Below are positions 1 to 6,311 of a stretch of 10,401 bases of DNA, one piece after another; positions within the stretch are counted from its first letter, which is position 1; every line of letters starts with the position of its first letter. The notes under the pieces were generated by a model. The model was not told where the DNA came from and ran no database searches. It saw nothing but the letters and a program-made list of their open reading frames with translations. Both the position numbers and the translations under genes were made by a program. This stretch comes from JAYSFC01 sp041913505 (lineage in GTDB: Bacteria; Pseudomonadota; Gammaproteobacteria; Burkholderiales; Burkholderiaceae_C): the NCBI GenBank assembly GCA_041913505.1, contig JAYSFC010000127.1:1-10401 (forward strand), read 5' to 3'.

Positions 1-1
1 G

Positions 2-787
2 CTGGCCATGATCTTCGAGAAGGCCAGCACGCGCACGCGCGTGAGCTTCGAGGCGGGCATGTACCAGCTCGGTGGGTCTGTGGTGCATCTCACCACGGGC
101 GACAGCCAGCTCGGCCGCGCCGAGCCGATCGAGGACAGCGCCAAGGTCATCAGCCGCATGGTGGACCTGGTGATGATCCGTACATTCGAGCAGACGAAGA
201 TCGAGCGCTTTGCCGCCCACTCACGGGTGCCCGTCGTCAACGGTCTCACGAACGAGTTCCACCCCTGCCAGATCCTCGCGGACCTGTTCACCTACATCGA
301 GCACCGCGGTTCCATCCGCGGCAAGACAGTGGCCTGGGTGGGCGACGGCAACAACATGGCCAATACCTGGCTGCAGGCGGCCGAGCTGCTGGACTTCAAG
401 GTACACCTGAGCACGCCCAGCGGCTACGAGGTCGACGCGGCCGTGGCCGGCGTGTCGAACAAGGACTGCTACCAGGTCTTCAAGGACCCCATGGACGCCT
501 GCCGCGGTGCCGACCTCGTCACCACCGACGTGTGGACCAGCATGGGCTACGAAGCCGAGAACGAGGCGCGCCGCCTGGCTTTTGCCGACTGGTGCGTGGA
601 CGCCGAGATGATGGCCGTGGCCAGACCCGATGCGCTGTTCATGCACTGCCTGCCCGCGCACCGCGGGGAGGAGGTGGAGGCAGACGTCATCGACGGCCCT
701 CAGTCCGTGGTCTGGGACGAAGCGGAAAACCGGATGCATGTGCAAAAGGCACTCATGGAGTACCTCTTGCTGGGCCGCATGGCCTGA
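2..787 (+). CDS. argF: Ornithine carbamoyltransferase (5'-truncated by the window edge)
   Basis: Catalyses carbamoyl phosphate + L-ornithine to citrulline + phosphate in cytosolic arginine biosynthesis. The frame is open to the left edge, so the start and roughly the first 45 residues lie outside. About 261 residues are visible of the usual 300-310. Counting from the first visible Met (position 8), the carbamoyl-phosphate loop STRTR is at residues 7-11, HPCQ at 85-88, the ornithine-binding DVWTSMG at 174-180, and the catalytic HCLP at 213-216, all intact. The SMG loop and HCLP favour ornithine over aspartate carbamoyltransferase. The C-terminus ends at a normal helix (KALMEYLLLG). The stop is followed 24 bp later by an intrinsic terminator. 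The next gene is convergent, so argF is the last gene of its transcription unit. Very confident of function; only the start is unseen. Confidence 0.97.
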   Translation: MAMIFEKASTRTRVSFEAGMYQLGGSVVHLTTGDSQLGRAEPIEDSAKVISRMVDLVMIRTFEQTKIERFAAHSRVPVVNGLTNEFHPCQILADLFTYIEHRGSIRGKTVAWVGDGNNMANTWLQAAELLDFKVHLSTPSGYEVDAAVAGVSNKDCYQVFKDPMDACRGADLVTTDVWTSMGYEAENEARRLAFADWCVDAEMMAVARPDALFMHCLPAHRGEEVEADVIDGPQSVVWDEAENRMHVQKALMEYLLLGRMA

Positions 788-788
788 T

Positions 789-1031
789 TCACGCGTTACG
801 GCGCGACACAGAGAAGGTCACCGTCTGGGTGGCCTTTTCTTTTTCTGCACCGGTTCCGCACCCGGCGCCCTCGCTGCTGGCGCAGCCATTGCAGCCCCCG
901 CATCCCGGCGCATCGGCCAGCGCGGGATGCACGCGCCGCAGACGTTGGCGCCAGGGCGCGGGCAGAAAGCGCCACACGACATAAAGCGCAGCCAGCATCA
1001 CGATCACGGCAACGATGATCTCTTGGGCCAT
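789..1031 (-). CDS. Small cysteine-rich single-pass membrane protein, FeoB-associated (DUF6587-like)
   Basis: An 80-residue protein with one N-terminal membrane segment (about residues 4-23, Ile/Val/Ala/Leu-rich), then a basic stretch (RQRLRR, 29-33) predicting a cytoplasmic C-terminus. Next comes a cysteine knot with Cys44, Cys47, Cys50 and Cys58 in a Gly-rich setting (CGGCNGC), and a lysine- and serine-containing tail. It starts 3 bp after the feoB stop, so it is almost certainly co-translated with feoB. Its stop is 1 bp from the argF stop, so the two genes are convergent with no spacer. It resembles the FeoB-associated Cys-rich membrane proteins and the DUF6587 family found after feoB in betaproteobacteria; that assignment is from memory. 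Inferred role: an accessory to FeoB, possibly iron or redox sensing, comparable in position to FeoC of enterobacteria but without its winged-helix fold. The exact function is unknown. Confidence 0.85.
   Translation of the reverse strand: MAQEIIVAVIVMLAALYVVWRFLPAPWRQRLRRVHPALADAPGCGGCNGCASSEGAGCGTGAEKEKATQTVTFSVSRRNA
812..846 (+). terminator. Rho-independent terminator of argF
   Basis: The stem AAGGTCACC (814-822) pairs with GGTGGCCTT (828-836) with one G-T pair, around the loop GTCTG. It is followed by a T-rich run TTCTTTTTCT (837-846). It lies 24 bp after the argF stop and points in the argF direction. The whole element lies inside the 3' end of the convergent cysteine-rich gene on the other strand. 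Confidence 0.85.
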
Positions 1032-1034
1032 GGT

Positions 1035-2909
1035 TCAGCCTCCTCCAAGCGCCAGTGCCAGCCGGTAGGTGATGAAACTCGCTCCGTAGGCCAGCGTGAA
1101 CAGGTAACCCACCATCAGCAGCGGATAGCGCCAGCCGTTGGTCTCGCGGCGCACCGCCGCGATCGTCGAGATGCACTGCGGCGCGTAGATGTACCACACG
1201 AGCAGCGACAGCGCCGTGGCCATCGACCAGCTGCCCGCGATCAGCGGCCCGAGCTGCTCGGCCACCTCGTCGCCCGTAGCGGAGAGCGCGTACACCGTGC
1301 CGAGCGCACTCACAGCCACCTCGCGCGCGGCCATCCCGGGCACGAGCGCGATGGCGATCTGCCAGTTGAAGCCGATGGGCGCCACCAGCACCTCCAGCAC
1401 GTGGCCGATGCGGCCCGCAAAGCTGTACTGGATGGCCGAGCCCACCGCCCCCGCGGGCGGCGCCGGGTAAGACGACAGGAACCACAGCAGGATGGAGACG
1501 GCCAGGATGATGCCGCCCACGCGGCGCAGAAAGATCACGGCCCGCTCGTACAGGCCCAGCGCCAGGCTGCGCACGCTGGGCCAGCGGTAGGCCGGCAGCT
1601 CCATGAGCAGCGGCGTGGGGCCCGCGCTGCGCCGCGCGAACCGGGCCACGGCGGCCACGGCCATCGCACTCACGATGCCGCCCACGTAGAGCGCGAACAG
1701 CACCAGCCCCTGCAGGTTGAAGACCCCGCCCACGGTGCGCGCCGGGATGAAGGCGCCGATGAGCAGCGCGTACACGGGCAGACGCGCCGAGCAGGTCATG
1801 AGGGGCGCGATCAGGATGGTGACGAGCCGGTCGCGCCAGCTCGAAATAGAGCGCGTGGCCATGATGCCGGGCACCGCGCAGGCGAAGCTCGAGAGCAGCG
1901 GAATGAACGAACGCCCCGACAGCCCCACGGTCCCCATCACGCGGTCGAGCAGGAAGGCCGCGCGCGGCAGGTAGCCCGAGTCCTCGAGCGCGAGGATGAA
2001 GAGGAACAGGATCAGGATCTGCGGCAAAAACACCAGCACGCTGCCCGCGCCCGCTAGCACGCCGTCGGTGAGAAGGCTACGCAGCACGCCCTCGGGCATG
2101 TGAGCACCCACCCAGCCGGCCAGCGCCGTAACGCCCTCCTTGATCGCGTCCATGGGTAGCTGGGCCCAGCTGAAGACCGCCTGAAACATCAGGAACAGCG
2201 CGGCTGCAAGCAGCAGCATGCCCCACAGGGGGTGCAGCGCCACGGCGTCGATGCGGTCGTCCAGGCGCCGCTGCACGGGAGTTTCGCGCACGGCCAGGCC
2301 CATGACACGCTGCACCTCGCGGTGCAGGTCGAGCACGCGCTGCGCCGGATCGGCGCTCAGCGCAAGGTCCACGGCCTGCGGCGGTGCGGGCTTCACGGCA
2401 TCGAGCCACTGCAGCAGCTCCTGCGCGCCGTCCTGGCGTACCCCCACGGTGGCGAGCACGGGCAGGCCCAGCGCGCGCGACAGCGCCTCGCGGTCGATGG
2501 CGATGCCCTGGCGCGCGGCCATGTCGCTCATGTTGAGCACCAGCACCATGGGCAGACCGAGCGCACGCGCCTCGAGCACGAGGCGCAGGTTCAGTCGCAG
2601 GTGGGTGGCGTCGGTCACGCACACGAGCAGCTCGGGCGGCGCCTCGCTGCGGTGCCGGCCCGTGACGATATCGCGCGTGATGGTTTCGTCCAGGCTGTGG
2701 GCGTTGAGGCTGTAAGTGCCCGGAAGGTCCAGCACACGCACGCGGCGGCCACCAGCCGTGTGCAGCAGGCCTTCCTTGCGCTCCACGGTGACGCCGGCGT
2801 AGTTGGCCACCTTCTGGCGCGCGCCCGTCATGAGGTTGAACAGCGCGGTCTTGCCGCAATTGGGGTTGCCCAGCAGCGCGATGCGCAGCGGCGCGGGGGT
2901 GGCGGTCAT
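1035..2909 (-). CDS. feoB: Ferrous iron transporter FeoB
   Basis: Inner-membrane Fe2+ permease with an N-terminal G domain, 624 residues from the chosen start. The G domain shows G1 GNPNCGKT (14-21), the G2/switch I region around VANYAGVT (34-41), G3 DLPG (61-64) and G4 NMSD (126-129). A linker and helical region follow, then the membrane part from about residue 228. This contains the two Gate motifs typical of FeoB, around ALEDSGYLPR (307-316) and CSARLPVY (373-380, with the conserved Cys373), and SFACAVPGIMATR (341-353). The start at 2909 (MTATPAPLRI, just before the first beta strand) is chosen. An in-frame extension to 3122 would run through feoA and has no homology. It is shorter than the about 770 residues of E. 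coli FeoB and lacks the long C-terminal Cys region; the small Cys-rich gene 3 bp downstream may take that role. feoA ends 10 bp upstream. No Shine-Dalgarno is evident, so coupling to feoA is likely. Confidence 0.97.
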   Translation of the reverse strand: MTATPAPLRIALLGNPNCGKTALFNLMTGARQKVANYAGVTVERKEGLLHTAGGRRVRVLDLPGTYSLNAHSLDETITRDIVTGRHRSEAPPELLVCVTDATHLRLNLRLVLEARALGLPMVLVLNMSDMAARQGIAIDREALSRALGLPVLATVGVRQDGAQELLQWLDAVKPAPPQAVDLALSADPAQRVLDLHREVQRVMGLAVRETPVQRRLDDRIDAVALHPLWGMLLLAAALFLMFQAVFSWAQLPMDAIKEGVTALAGWVGAHMPEGVLRSLLTDGVLAGAGSVLVFLPQILILFLFILALEDSGYLPRAAFLLDRVMGTVGLSGRSFIPLLSSFACAVPGIMATRSISSWRDRLVTILIAPLMTCSARLPVYALLIGAFIPARTVGGVFNLQGLVLFALYVGGIVSAMAVAAVARFARRSAGPTPLLMELPAYRWPSVRSLALGLYERAVIFLRRVGGIILAVSILLWFLSSYPAPPAGAVGSAIQYSFAGRIGHVLEVLVAPIGFNWQIAIALVPGMAAREVAVSALGTVYALSATGDEVAEQLGPLIAGSWSMATALSLLVWYIYAPQCISTIAAVRRETNGWRYPLLMVGYLFTLAYGASFITYRLALALGGG

Positions 2910-2919
2910 GCGGGGGCTT

Positions 2920-3162
2920 TCACAGGGTCTGCACGCGCACCATGGCGGCCTCGTGGCGCCGCAGTGCAAACGTGGCCTGCCCCACGCGCACGGCCAGCGG
3001 ATCGCCTCCCGGAAAGCCTGCGGCCACGATGCGCACGGGCTCTCCGGGCAGGAAACCGATCTCCATGAGCCGCAGCAGCAGCCCCTGCTCCTGCAGGTCG
3101 CGGGCAGGCGCCAGGGCCACAACCTGCGCAGACACGTTGCGCGCCAGGGTATCCAGCCCCAT
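2920..3162 (-). CDS. feoA: Ferrous iron transport protein A (FeoA, SH3-like)
   Basis: A small cytosolic SH3-like protein that supports FeoB. The segment LLLRLMEIGFLPGEPVRIV is the hallmark FeoA core (L..MGf.pG..v.v), followed by the GGDPLAVRVG strand-turn-strand that ends the family domain. The start at 3162 (MGLDTLARNV) gives 80 residues, the normal family length. An alternative ATG at 3240 would add 26 residues (MKFIQDAAGP...). That extension has lower GC at third positions than the rest and no ribosome site, and a good -10 element (3247-3252) would place transcription start almost on that ATG. I therefore treat 3163-3240 as leader, but the longer start cannot be excluded. It is first gene of feoA-feoB-Cys-rich protein, with 10 bp between feoA and feoB. 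Confidence 0.92.
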   Translation of the reverse strand: MGLDTLARNVSAQVVALAPARDLQEQGLLLRLMEIGFLPGEPVRIVAAGFPGGDPLAVRVGQATFALRRHEAAMVRVQTL

Positions 3163-3246
3163 GCCCAGGGCCTGCGAGCCAGGCCTTGGGCCCGTATTCA
3201 GGCCGAAAACAGGCCCGGCGGCATCTTGGATGAACTTCATCGCGCC

Positions 3247-3275
3247 ATTTTAGTTAAAACTAATTCTCATTACCA
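3247..3275 (-). promoter_or_regulatory. Probable feoA promoter
   Basis: The minus strand shows TAAAAT (3252-3247), 5 of 6 matches to the sigma70 -10. A weak -35, TGGTAA (3275-3270), lies 17 bp upstream. The Fur-like site fills the interval between them, which is the expected layout for iron-dependent repression. The predicted start of transcription is near 3240. The -10 is convincing, the -35 is poor. Confidence 0.5.
3256..3274 (-). promoter_or_regulatory. Fur-box-like operator upstream of feoA
   Basis: Read on the minus strand, the 19 bases GGTAATGAGAATTAGTTTT match 13 of 19 positions of the classical Fur consensus, with a near-perfect left half (TAATGAGAAT). It sits just upstream of, and probably overlapping the spacer of, the feoA promoter. 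Fur repression of feoAB under iron sufficiency is established in many proteobacteria; its use here is inferred. The site also lies upstream of the divergent YkgJ-type gene. Confidence 0.72.
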
Positions 3276-3348
3276 TGCCCACTCCAACTTCCTGGAGCGA
3301 CCACCTCCATGGGAGCACAATCGCGGGCTGCATTCCCTGCCTTATCTC

Positions 3349-3669
3349 ATGACCCACCCCTGCCTGACCTGCGGCGCCTGTTGCGCGAGTTTTCGCGTCG
3401 ATTTCTCCGCCTATGAGACACAAGAGCACGGCGGCAGCGTGCCCGATGGCTTGGCCGAGGAAATCAACGACAGCCTGTGCCGCATGCGCGGCACCGACCA
3501 TGTGCCGCCGCGCTGTGCGGCGCTCACGGGCCGCCTGGGCGAACGCGTGGCCTGCGGCATCTATGAATGGCGGCCCTCGCCCTGCCGCGAATTCGAGGCT
3601 GGCAGCGACGCCTGCAACCGCGCGCGCCGGCGCCATGGCCTCGCAGAACTGGACGGCGGGCCTTACTAG
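3349..3669 (+). CDS. YkgJ-family cysteine cluster protein (UPF0153-like)
   Basis: A 106-residue protein with nine cysteines. The N-terminus carries the family signature Cys5-x2-Cys8-x2-Cys11-Cys12 (PCLTCGACC). Further cysteines are at 44, 56, 69, 79 and 89, within the conserved context VACGIYEWRPSPCREFEAG (67-85). The family (Pfam CxxCxxCC) is thought to bind zinc or an Fe-S cluster; its biochemical role is not settled. The start at 3349 puts the first Cys motif at residue 5, as usual in the family. There is no in-frame ATG close upstream and no clear Shine-Dalgarno. It is divergent from the feo operon, sharing an upstream region with a Fur-like site, and convergent with kynR (6 bp between stops). 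A link to iron or metal homeostasis is plausible but inferred. Confidence 0.88.
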   Translation: MTHPCLTCGACCASFRVDFSAYETQEHGGSVPDGLAEEINDSLCRMRGTDHVPPRCAALTGRLGERVACGIYEWRPSPCREFEAGSDACNRARRRHGLAELDGGPY

Positions 3670-3675
3670 GGCCTG

Positions 3676-4152
3676 TCAACCCAGCGGCACGGGCAGGCCG
3701 CCCACCTGGCCCTTGAATTCCTGCAGCGAGAAATGCGTGCGCACATGCCGCACGCCGGGCAGCCGGTGCAAGCGCCGCTGCAGCAGCTCGGAATAGGCAT
3801 CGAGATCCCGCGCCACGACCACGAGCAAAAAGTCCTCGGGCCCCGAGATGCCGTGGAACATCACCACCTCGGGGATCGCGCAGACGGCCTCCTCGAACGC
3901 CACAGACGACACCTCGGTCTGGTGGTCGATCCCCACCATCACGAACGCCAGCACGCCGAACCCAAGCGCGCGCCGGTTGAGCACTGCGTGGTAGCCGCCA
4001 ATCACCCCGTCGTCCTCCAGCCGCTTGACGCGCCGCCAGCACGGCGACTGCGAGAGGTGGGCCATCTGTGCGAGCTCGCCCGAGGTCAGCCGCGCGTTGT
4101 CCTGCAGCGCGTGCACCAGCTGGCGATCGATGCGATCCAGTTCGGTCTGCAT
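3676..4152 (-). CDS. kynR: Lrp/AsnC-family regulator of kynurenine catabolism
   Basis: A 158-residue transcription factor of the Lrp/AsnC (feast/famine) family. Residues 4-60 form the winged helix: LDRIDRQLVHALQDNARL, then a helix-turn-helix LAQMAHLSQSPCWRRVKRLE (27-46), then GVIGGYHAVLN. The RAM ligand-binding and oligomerisation domain follows (about 67-145), with the characteristic GISGPEDFLLVVVARDL. Length matches the family. It is divergent from kynB, and orthologous regulators (KynR) in Pseudomonas and Bordetella/Ralstonia relatives activate kyn genes in response to L-kynurenine. The gene name rests on this position and general similarity. Two related palindromes lie between the two genes. 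A GATAAT on the minus strand (4190-4185) falls inside the kynR-proximal palindrome and could be its own -10, so autoregulation is likely. Confidence 0.9.
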   Translation of the reverse strand: MQTELDRIDRQLVHALQDNARLTSGELAQMAHLSQSPCWRRVKRLEDDGVIGGYHAVLNRRALGFGVLAFVMVGIDHQTEVSSVAFEEAVCAIPEVVMFHGISGPEDFLLVVVARDLDAYSELLQRRLHRLPGVRHVRTHFSLQEFKGQVGGLPVPLG

Positions 4153-4181
4153 GATTTATTCCTATTTCTCCATGCAAAGAA

Positions 4182-4219
4182 TGGATTATCCAAATTTAAC
4201 CAATCTAATGGATAACCAT
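4182..4219. promoter_or_regulatory. Probable KynR operator: two related palindromic boxes
   Basis: Box 1 is TGGATTATCCA (4182-4192), a perfect 11-bp palindrome. Box 2 is ATGGATAACCAT (4208-4219), with perfect ATGG/CCAT arms and the same core pattern. Their centres are about 26-27 bp apart, roughly 2.5 helical turns. In addition TTATCCA (4186-4192) and TGGATAA (4209-4215) form a perfect 7-bp inverted repeat across the two. Relative to the predicted kynB start near 4256 the centres fall at about -42 and -69, an activator arrangement. Assignment to KynR is inferred from position between kynR and kynB. Confidence 0.65.
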
Positions 4220-4249
4220 TTGAAATTGCAGCGCCATCACACATAACAT
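4220..4249 (+). promoter_or_regulatory. Predicted sigma70 promoter of kynBUA
   Basis: TTGAAA (4220-4225) and TAACAT (4244-4249), separated by 18 bp, match the -35 and -10 consensus at four to five positions each. The predicted transcription start is near 4256. The -35 begins directly beside palindrome box 2, consistent with activation by a bound regulator. A Shine-Dalgarno AGGAGA (4280-4285) follows, 8 bp ahead of the kynB ATG. Confidence 0.6.
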
Positions 4250-4293
4250 CGCGCACCAGCACCGCCGCCGCCCCGAAACAGGAGACCCGCCCC

Positions 4294-4929
4294 ATGACCC
4301 CGCGCCCACTGTGGGACATATCTGCCCCCGTGCATGCCGGCAGCCCCGTGTTCCCCGGCGACACACCCTACCGCCAGCAGTGGTGCGCCACCATCGCGCC
4401 AGGCTGCCCCGTGAATGTGAGCGCGATTACGCTCTCGCCGCATGTGGGCTCGCATGCCGATGCGCCGCTGCACTATGACGCGCAGGGCGCCGCCATTGGC
4501 GCCGTAGCGCTCGATGCCTTCATCGGCCCCTGCCGCGTGATCCACGCGATCGGCGCGGGCCCGCTCATCACCTGGGAGCACATCGCGCATGCGGTGCACC
4601 GCATGCCCCCGCGCGTGCTGGTGCGCACCTACGAACACATGCCCGTGGACCGCTGGGACGGCGGCCTGGCCGCCTACGCTCCCGAAACCGTGGAGCGCCT
4701 GGCAGACCTGGGCGTGGTGCTCATCGGCATCGACACCGCGAGCATCGACCCAGCCGACAGCAAGACCTTGGACAGCCACCAGGTCATCCGCCGCCGCAAC
4801 CTGCGCGTACTCGAGAACCTCGTGCTCGACGCCGTGCCCGAGGGCGACTACGAGCTCATCGCGCTGCCGCTCAAGCTCACCACGGCCGACGCCTCCCCCG
4901 TGCGCGCTGTGCTGCGTGCCCTGGGCTGA
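4294..4929 (+). CDS. kynB: Arylformamidase (N-formylkynurenine formamidase)
   Basis: Hydrolyses N-formyl-L-kynurenine to L-kynurenine and formate, the second step of tryptophan catabolism. It is a 211-residue member of the cyclase-like metal-dependent hydrolases. The metal motif H-x-G-S-H-x-D-x-P-x-H is complete: His50, His54, Asp56 and His60. The later conserved region GIDTASIDPADSKTLDSHQ (145-163, with His162) and Glu174 (LEN) are also present. The N-terminus WDISAPVHAGSPVFPGD is typical. The start at 4294 is set by a good Shine-Dalgarno AGGAGA 8 bp upstream and by the family N-terminus. It is first gene of kynB-kynU-kynA, 68 bp before kynU, transcribed from the KynR-associated promoter region. 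Nothing appears broken. Confidence 0.96.
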   Translation: MTPRPLWDISAPVHAGSPVFPGDTPYRQQWCATIAPGCPVNVSAITLSPHVGSHADAPLHYDAQGAAIGAVALDAFIGPCRVIHAIGAGPLITWEHIAHAVHRMPPRVLVRTYEHMPVDRWDGGLAAYAPETVERLADLGVVLIGIDTASIDPADSKTLDSHQVIRRRNLRVLENLVLDAVPEGDYELIALPLKLTTADASPVRAVLRALG

Positions 4930-4997
4930 TTTTTACAACCAAATCACCCTAGGTCCTTTCATATTCTGCGGTTTAAGCTACAAAAATAGAAGCATTC
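4930..4997 (+). other. AT-rich kynB-kynU spacer, possible dispersed intergenic element
   Basis: 68 bp at about 35% GC in a region near 70% GC. It ends with AGCTACAAAAATAGAAGC just before kynU. Stretches of this kind (AGCTACAAAAATAGnAGC) resemble, from memory, a short repeat scattered between genes in Comamonadaceae. I see no second copy in this window, no clear hairpin terminator and no strong promoter, so the identity is tentative. Confidence 0.35.
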
Positions 4998-6308
4998 ATG
5001 ACCACCTTGCAAGACTGCCAGGCGCTCGACGCGAACGATCCGCTGCGCCCGCTGCGCGACCTCTTCACCCTGCCCCCGGGCATGATCTACCTCGATGGCA
5101 ACTCGCTGGGCGCCGCGCCGCGTGCCGCCGCCGCGCACGCGGCCACCGTGGTGCAGCAGGAGTGGGGCCAGGGCCTCATCACCTCATGGAACGCCGCGGG
5201 CTGGGTGGACCTGCCCCAGCGCCTGGGCAACCAGTTCGCGCCCTGGATCGGCGCGGGCCCCGATGAGGTGGTGTTCACCGACACCACGTCGATCAACCTC
5301 TTCAAAGTCCTCACGGCCGCAGCCCGCGTGGCACGCGAGGATGCCCCCGCGCGGCGCAAGCTCATCAGCGAGCGCAGCAACTTCCCCACGGACCTGTACA
5401 TCGCGCAGTCGGTCTGCGCCGAGTACGGGCTCGAGCTCGTGCTGCTCGAGCCCGAGGAGATTGCCGCCGCGCTCACGCCCGAAGTCGCCATCTGCCTGCT
5501 CACGCACGTGAACTACCGCACGGGCGCCATGCATGACATGGGCGCCGTCACGGCGGCCGCGCACGCGCAAGGCATTCTCTGCGTATGGGACCTGTGCCAC
5601 AGCGCGGGCGCCGTGCCCGTGGACCTGAAGGGCGCGAACGCCGACTACGCCGTGGGCTGCAGCTACAAGTACCTCAATGGCGGCCCTGGCGCGCCCGCCT
5701 TCGTGTGGGTGCACCCGCGCCATGCCAACCGTTTCTGGCAGCCGCTGTCGGGCTGGTTCGGCCACGCCGCGCCGTTCACCTTCACGCCCGGCTACGAGCC
5801 CGCCGCGGGCATCCGGCGTTACCTGTGCGGCACGCAGCCCATCGTGAGCCTGTCGCTGCTGCAATGCGGGCTCGACACCTTCGAGGCCGCCCGGCCGCTG
5901 GGCGGCATGGCGGCACTGCGCGCCAAGTCGCTCGCGCTCACCGATCTGTTCATCCAGTTGGTACAAGAGCGCTGCGCGGGCCATGGCCTGGGCCTGGCCA
6001 CGCCGCGCGCGCATGCGGCGCGCGGCTCCCAGGTGTGCCTCACGCGGGACACGGGCGCCTACGCCATCGTGCAGGCGCTCATCGCACGTGGCGTGGTGGG
6101 CGACTTTCGCGCCGGGTCCGGTGCGAAATCCCAGAACGGTAAGGACGATGGAGGCACGGCCTCCCACAAAGACATCCTGCGCTTCGGCTTCACGCCGCTG
6201 TACATTGGCTTCGAGGACGTCTGGAACGCCGTGGAGCAGCTGCGCCAGGTGCTGGAAAGCGGCGAATGGCAGCGCCCCCAATTCAACCAACTCAACGCCG
6301 TGACCTGA
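4998..6308 (+). CDS. kynU: Kynureninase
   Basis: PLP-dependent fold-type I enzyme cleaving L-kynurenine to anthranilate and L-alanine. 436 residues. Visible marks are the N-terminal YLDGNSLGAAP (31-41), FTDTTSIN (93-100), ERSNFPTD (125-132, Phe129 stacks on PLP in the family), and WDLCHSAGA (197-205, Asp198 and His201 for the cofactor). The PLP lysine is in SYKYLNGGPG (Lys224), with RRYLCGTQPI (273-282) and ILRFGFTPLY (393-402) near the C-terminus. Between GDFRA and DILRFG, normally almost adjacent, there is an inserted Gly/Ser/Lys-rich stretch of about 18 residues (373-390). The start is preceded by only a weak AGAAG (4988-4992). An AT-rich 68-bp gap separates it from kynB, and kynA starts 3 bp after its stop, so coupling with kynA is likely. 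Confidence 0.97.
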   Translation: MTTLQDCQALDANDPLRPLRDLFTLPPGMIYLDGNSLGAAPRAAAAHAATVVQQEWGQGLITSWNAAGWVDLPQRLGNQFAPWIGAGPDEVVFTDTTSINLFKVLTAAARVAREDAPARRKLISERSNFPTDLYIAQSVCAEYGLELVLLEPEEIAAALTPEVAICLLTHVNYRTGAMHDMGAVTAAAHAQGILCVWDLCHSAGAVPVDLKGANADYAVGCSYKYLNGGPGAPAFVWVHPRHANRFWQPLSGWFGHAAPFTFTPGYEPAAGIRRYLCGTQPIVSLSLLQCGLDTFEAARPLGGMAALRAKSLALTDLFIQLVQERCAGHGLGLATPRAHAARGSQVCLTRDTGAYAIVQALIARGVVGDFRAGSGAKSQNGKDDGGTASHKDILRFGFTPLYIGFEDVWNAVEQLRQVLESGEWQRPQFNQLNAVT

Positions 6309-6311
6309 GCC

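Noticed and set aside
2910..3122. N-terminal extension of feoB to an ATG at 3122
   Set aside because: It would overlap most of feoA in another frame, is Cys/Trp/Arg-rich without homology, and the normal FeoB N-terminus begins at 2909.
3259..3287. Alternative feoA promoter with TTGGAG (3287-3282) as -35
   Set aside because: At 17 bp spacing the -10 would be ATTAGT, a poor match. TAAAAT at 3252-3247 is a much better -10.
3670..3699. Inverted repeat GGCCTG/CAGGCC at the ykgJ-kynR convergent stops, as a possible terminator
   Set aside because: Only 6 bp with an 18-nt loop and no T-run on either strand. Not enough to call a terminator.
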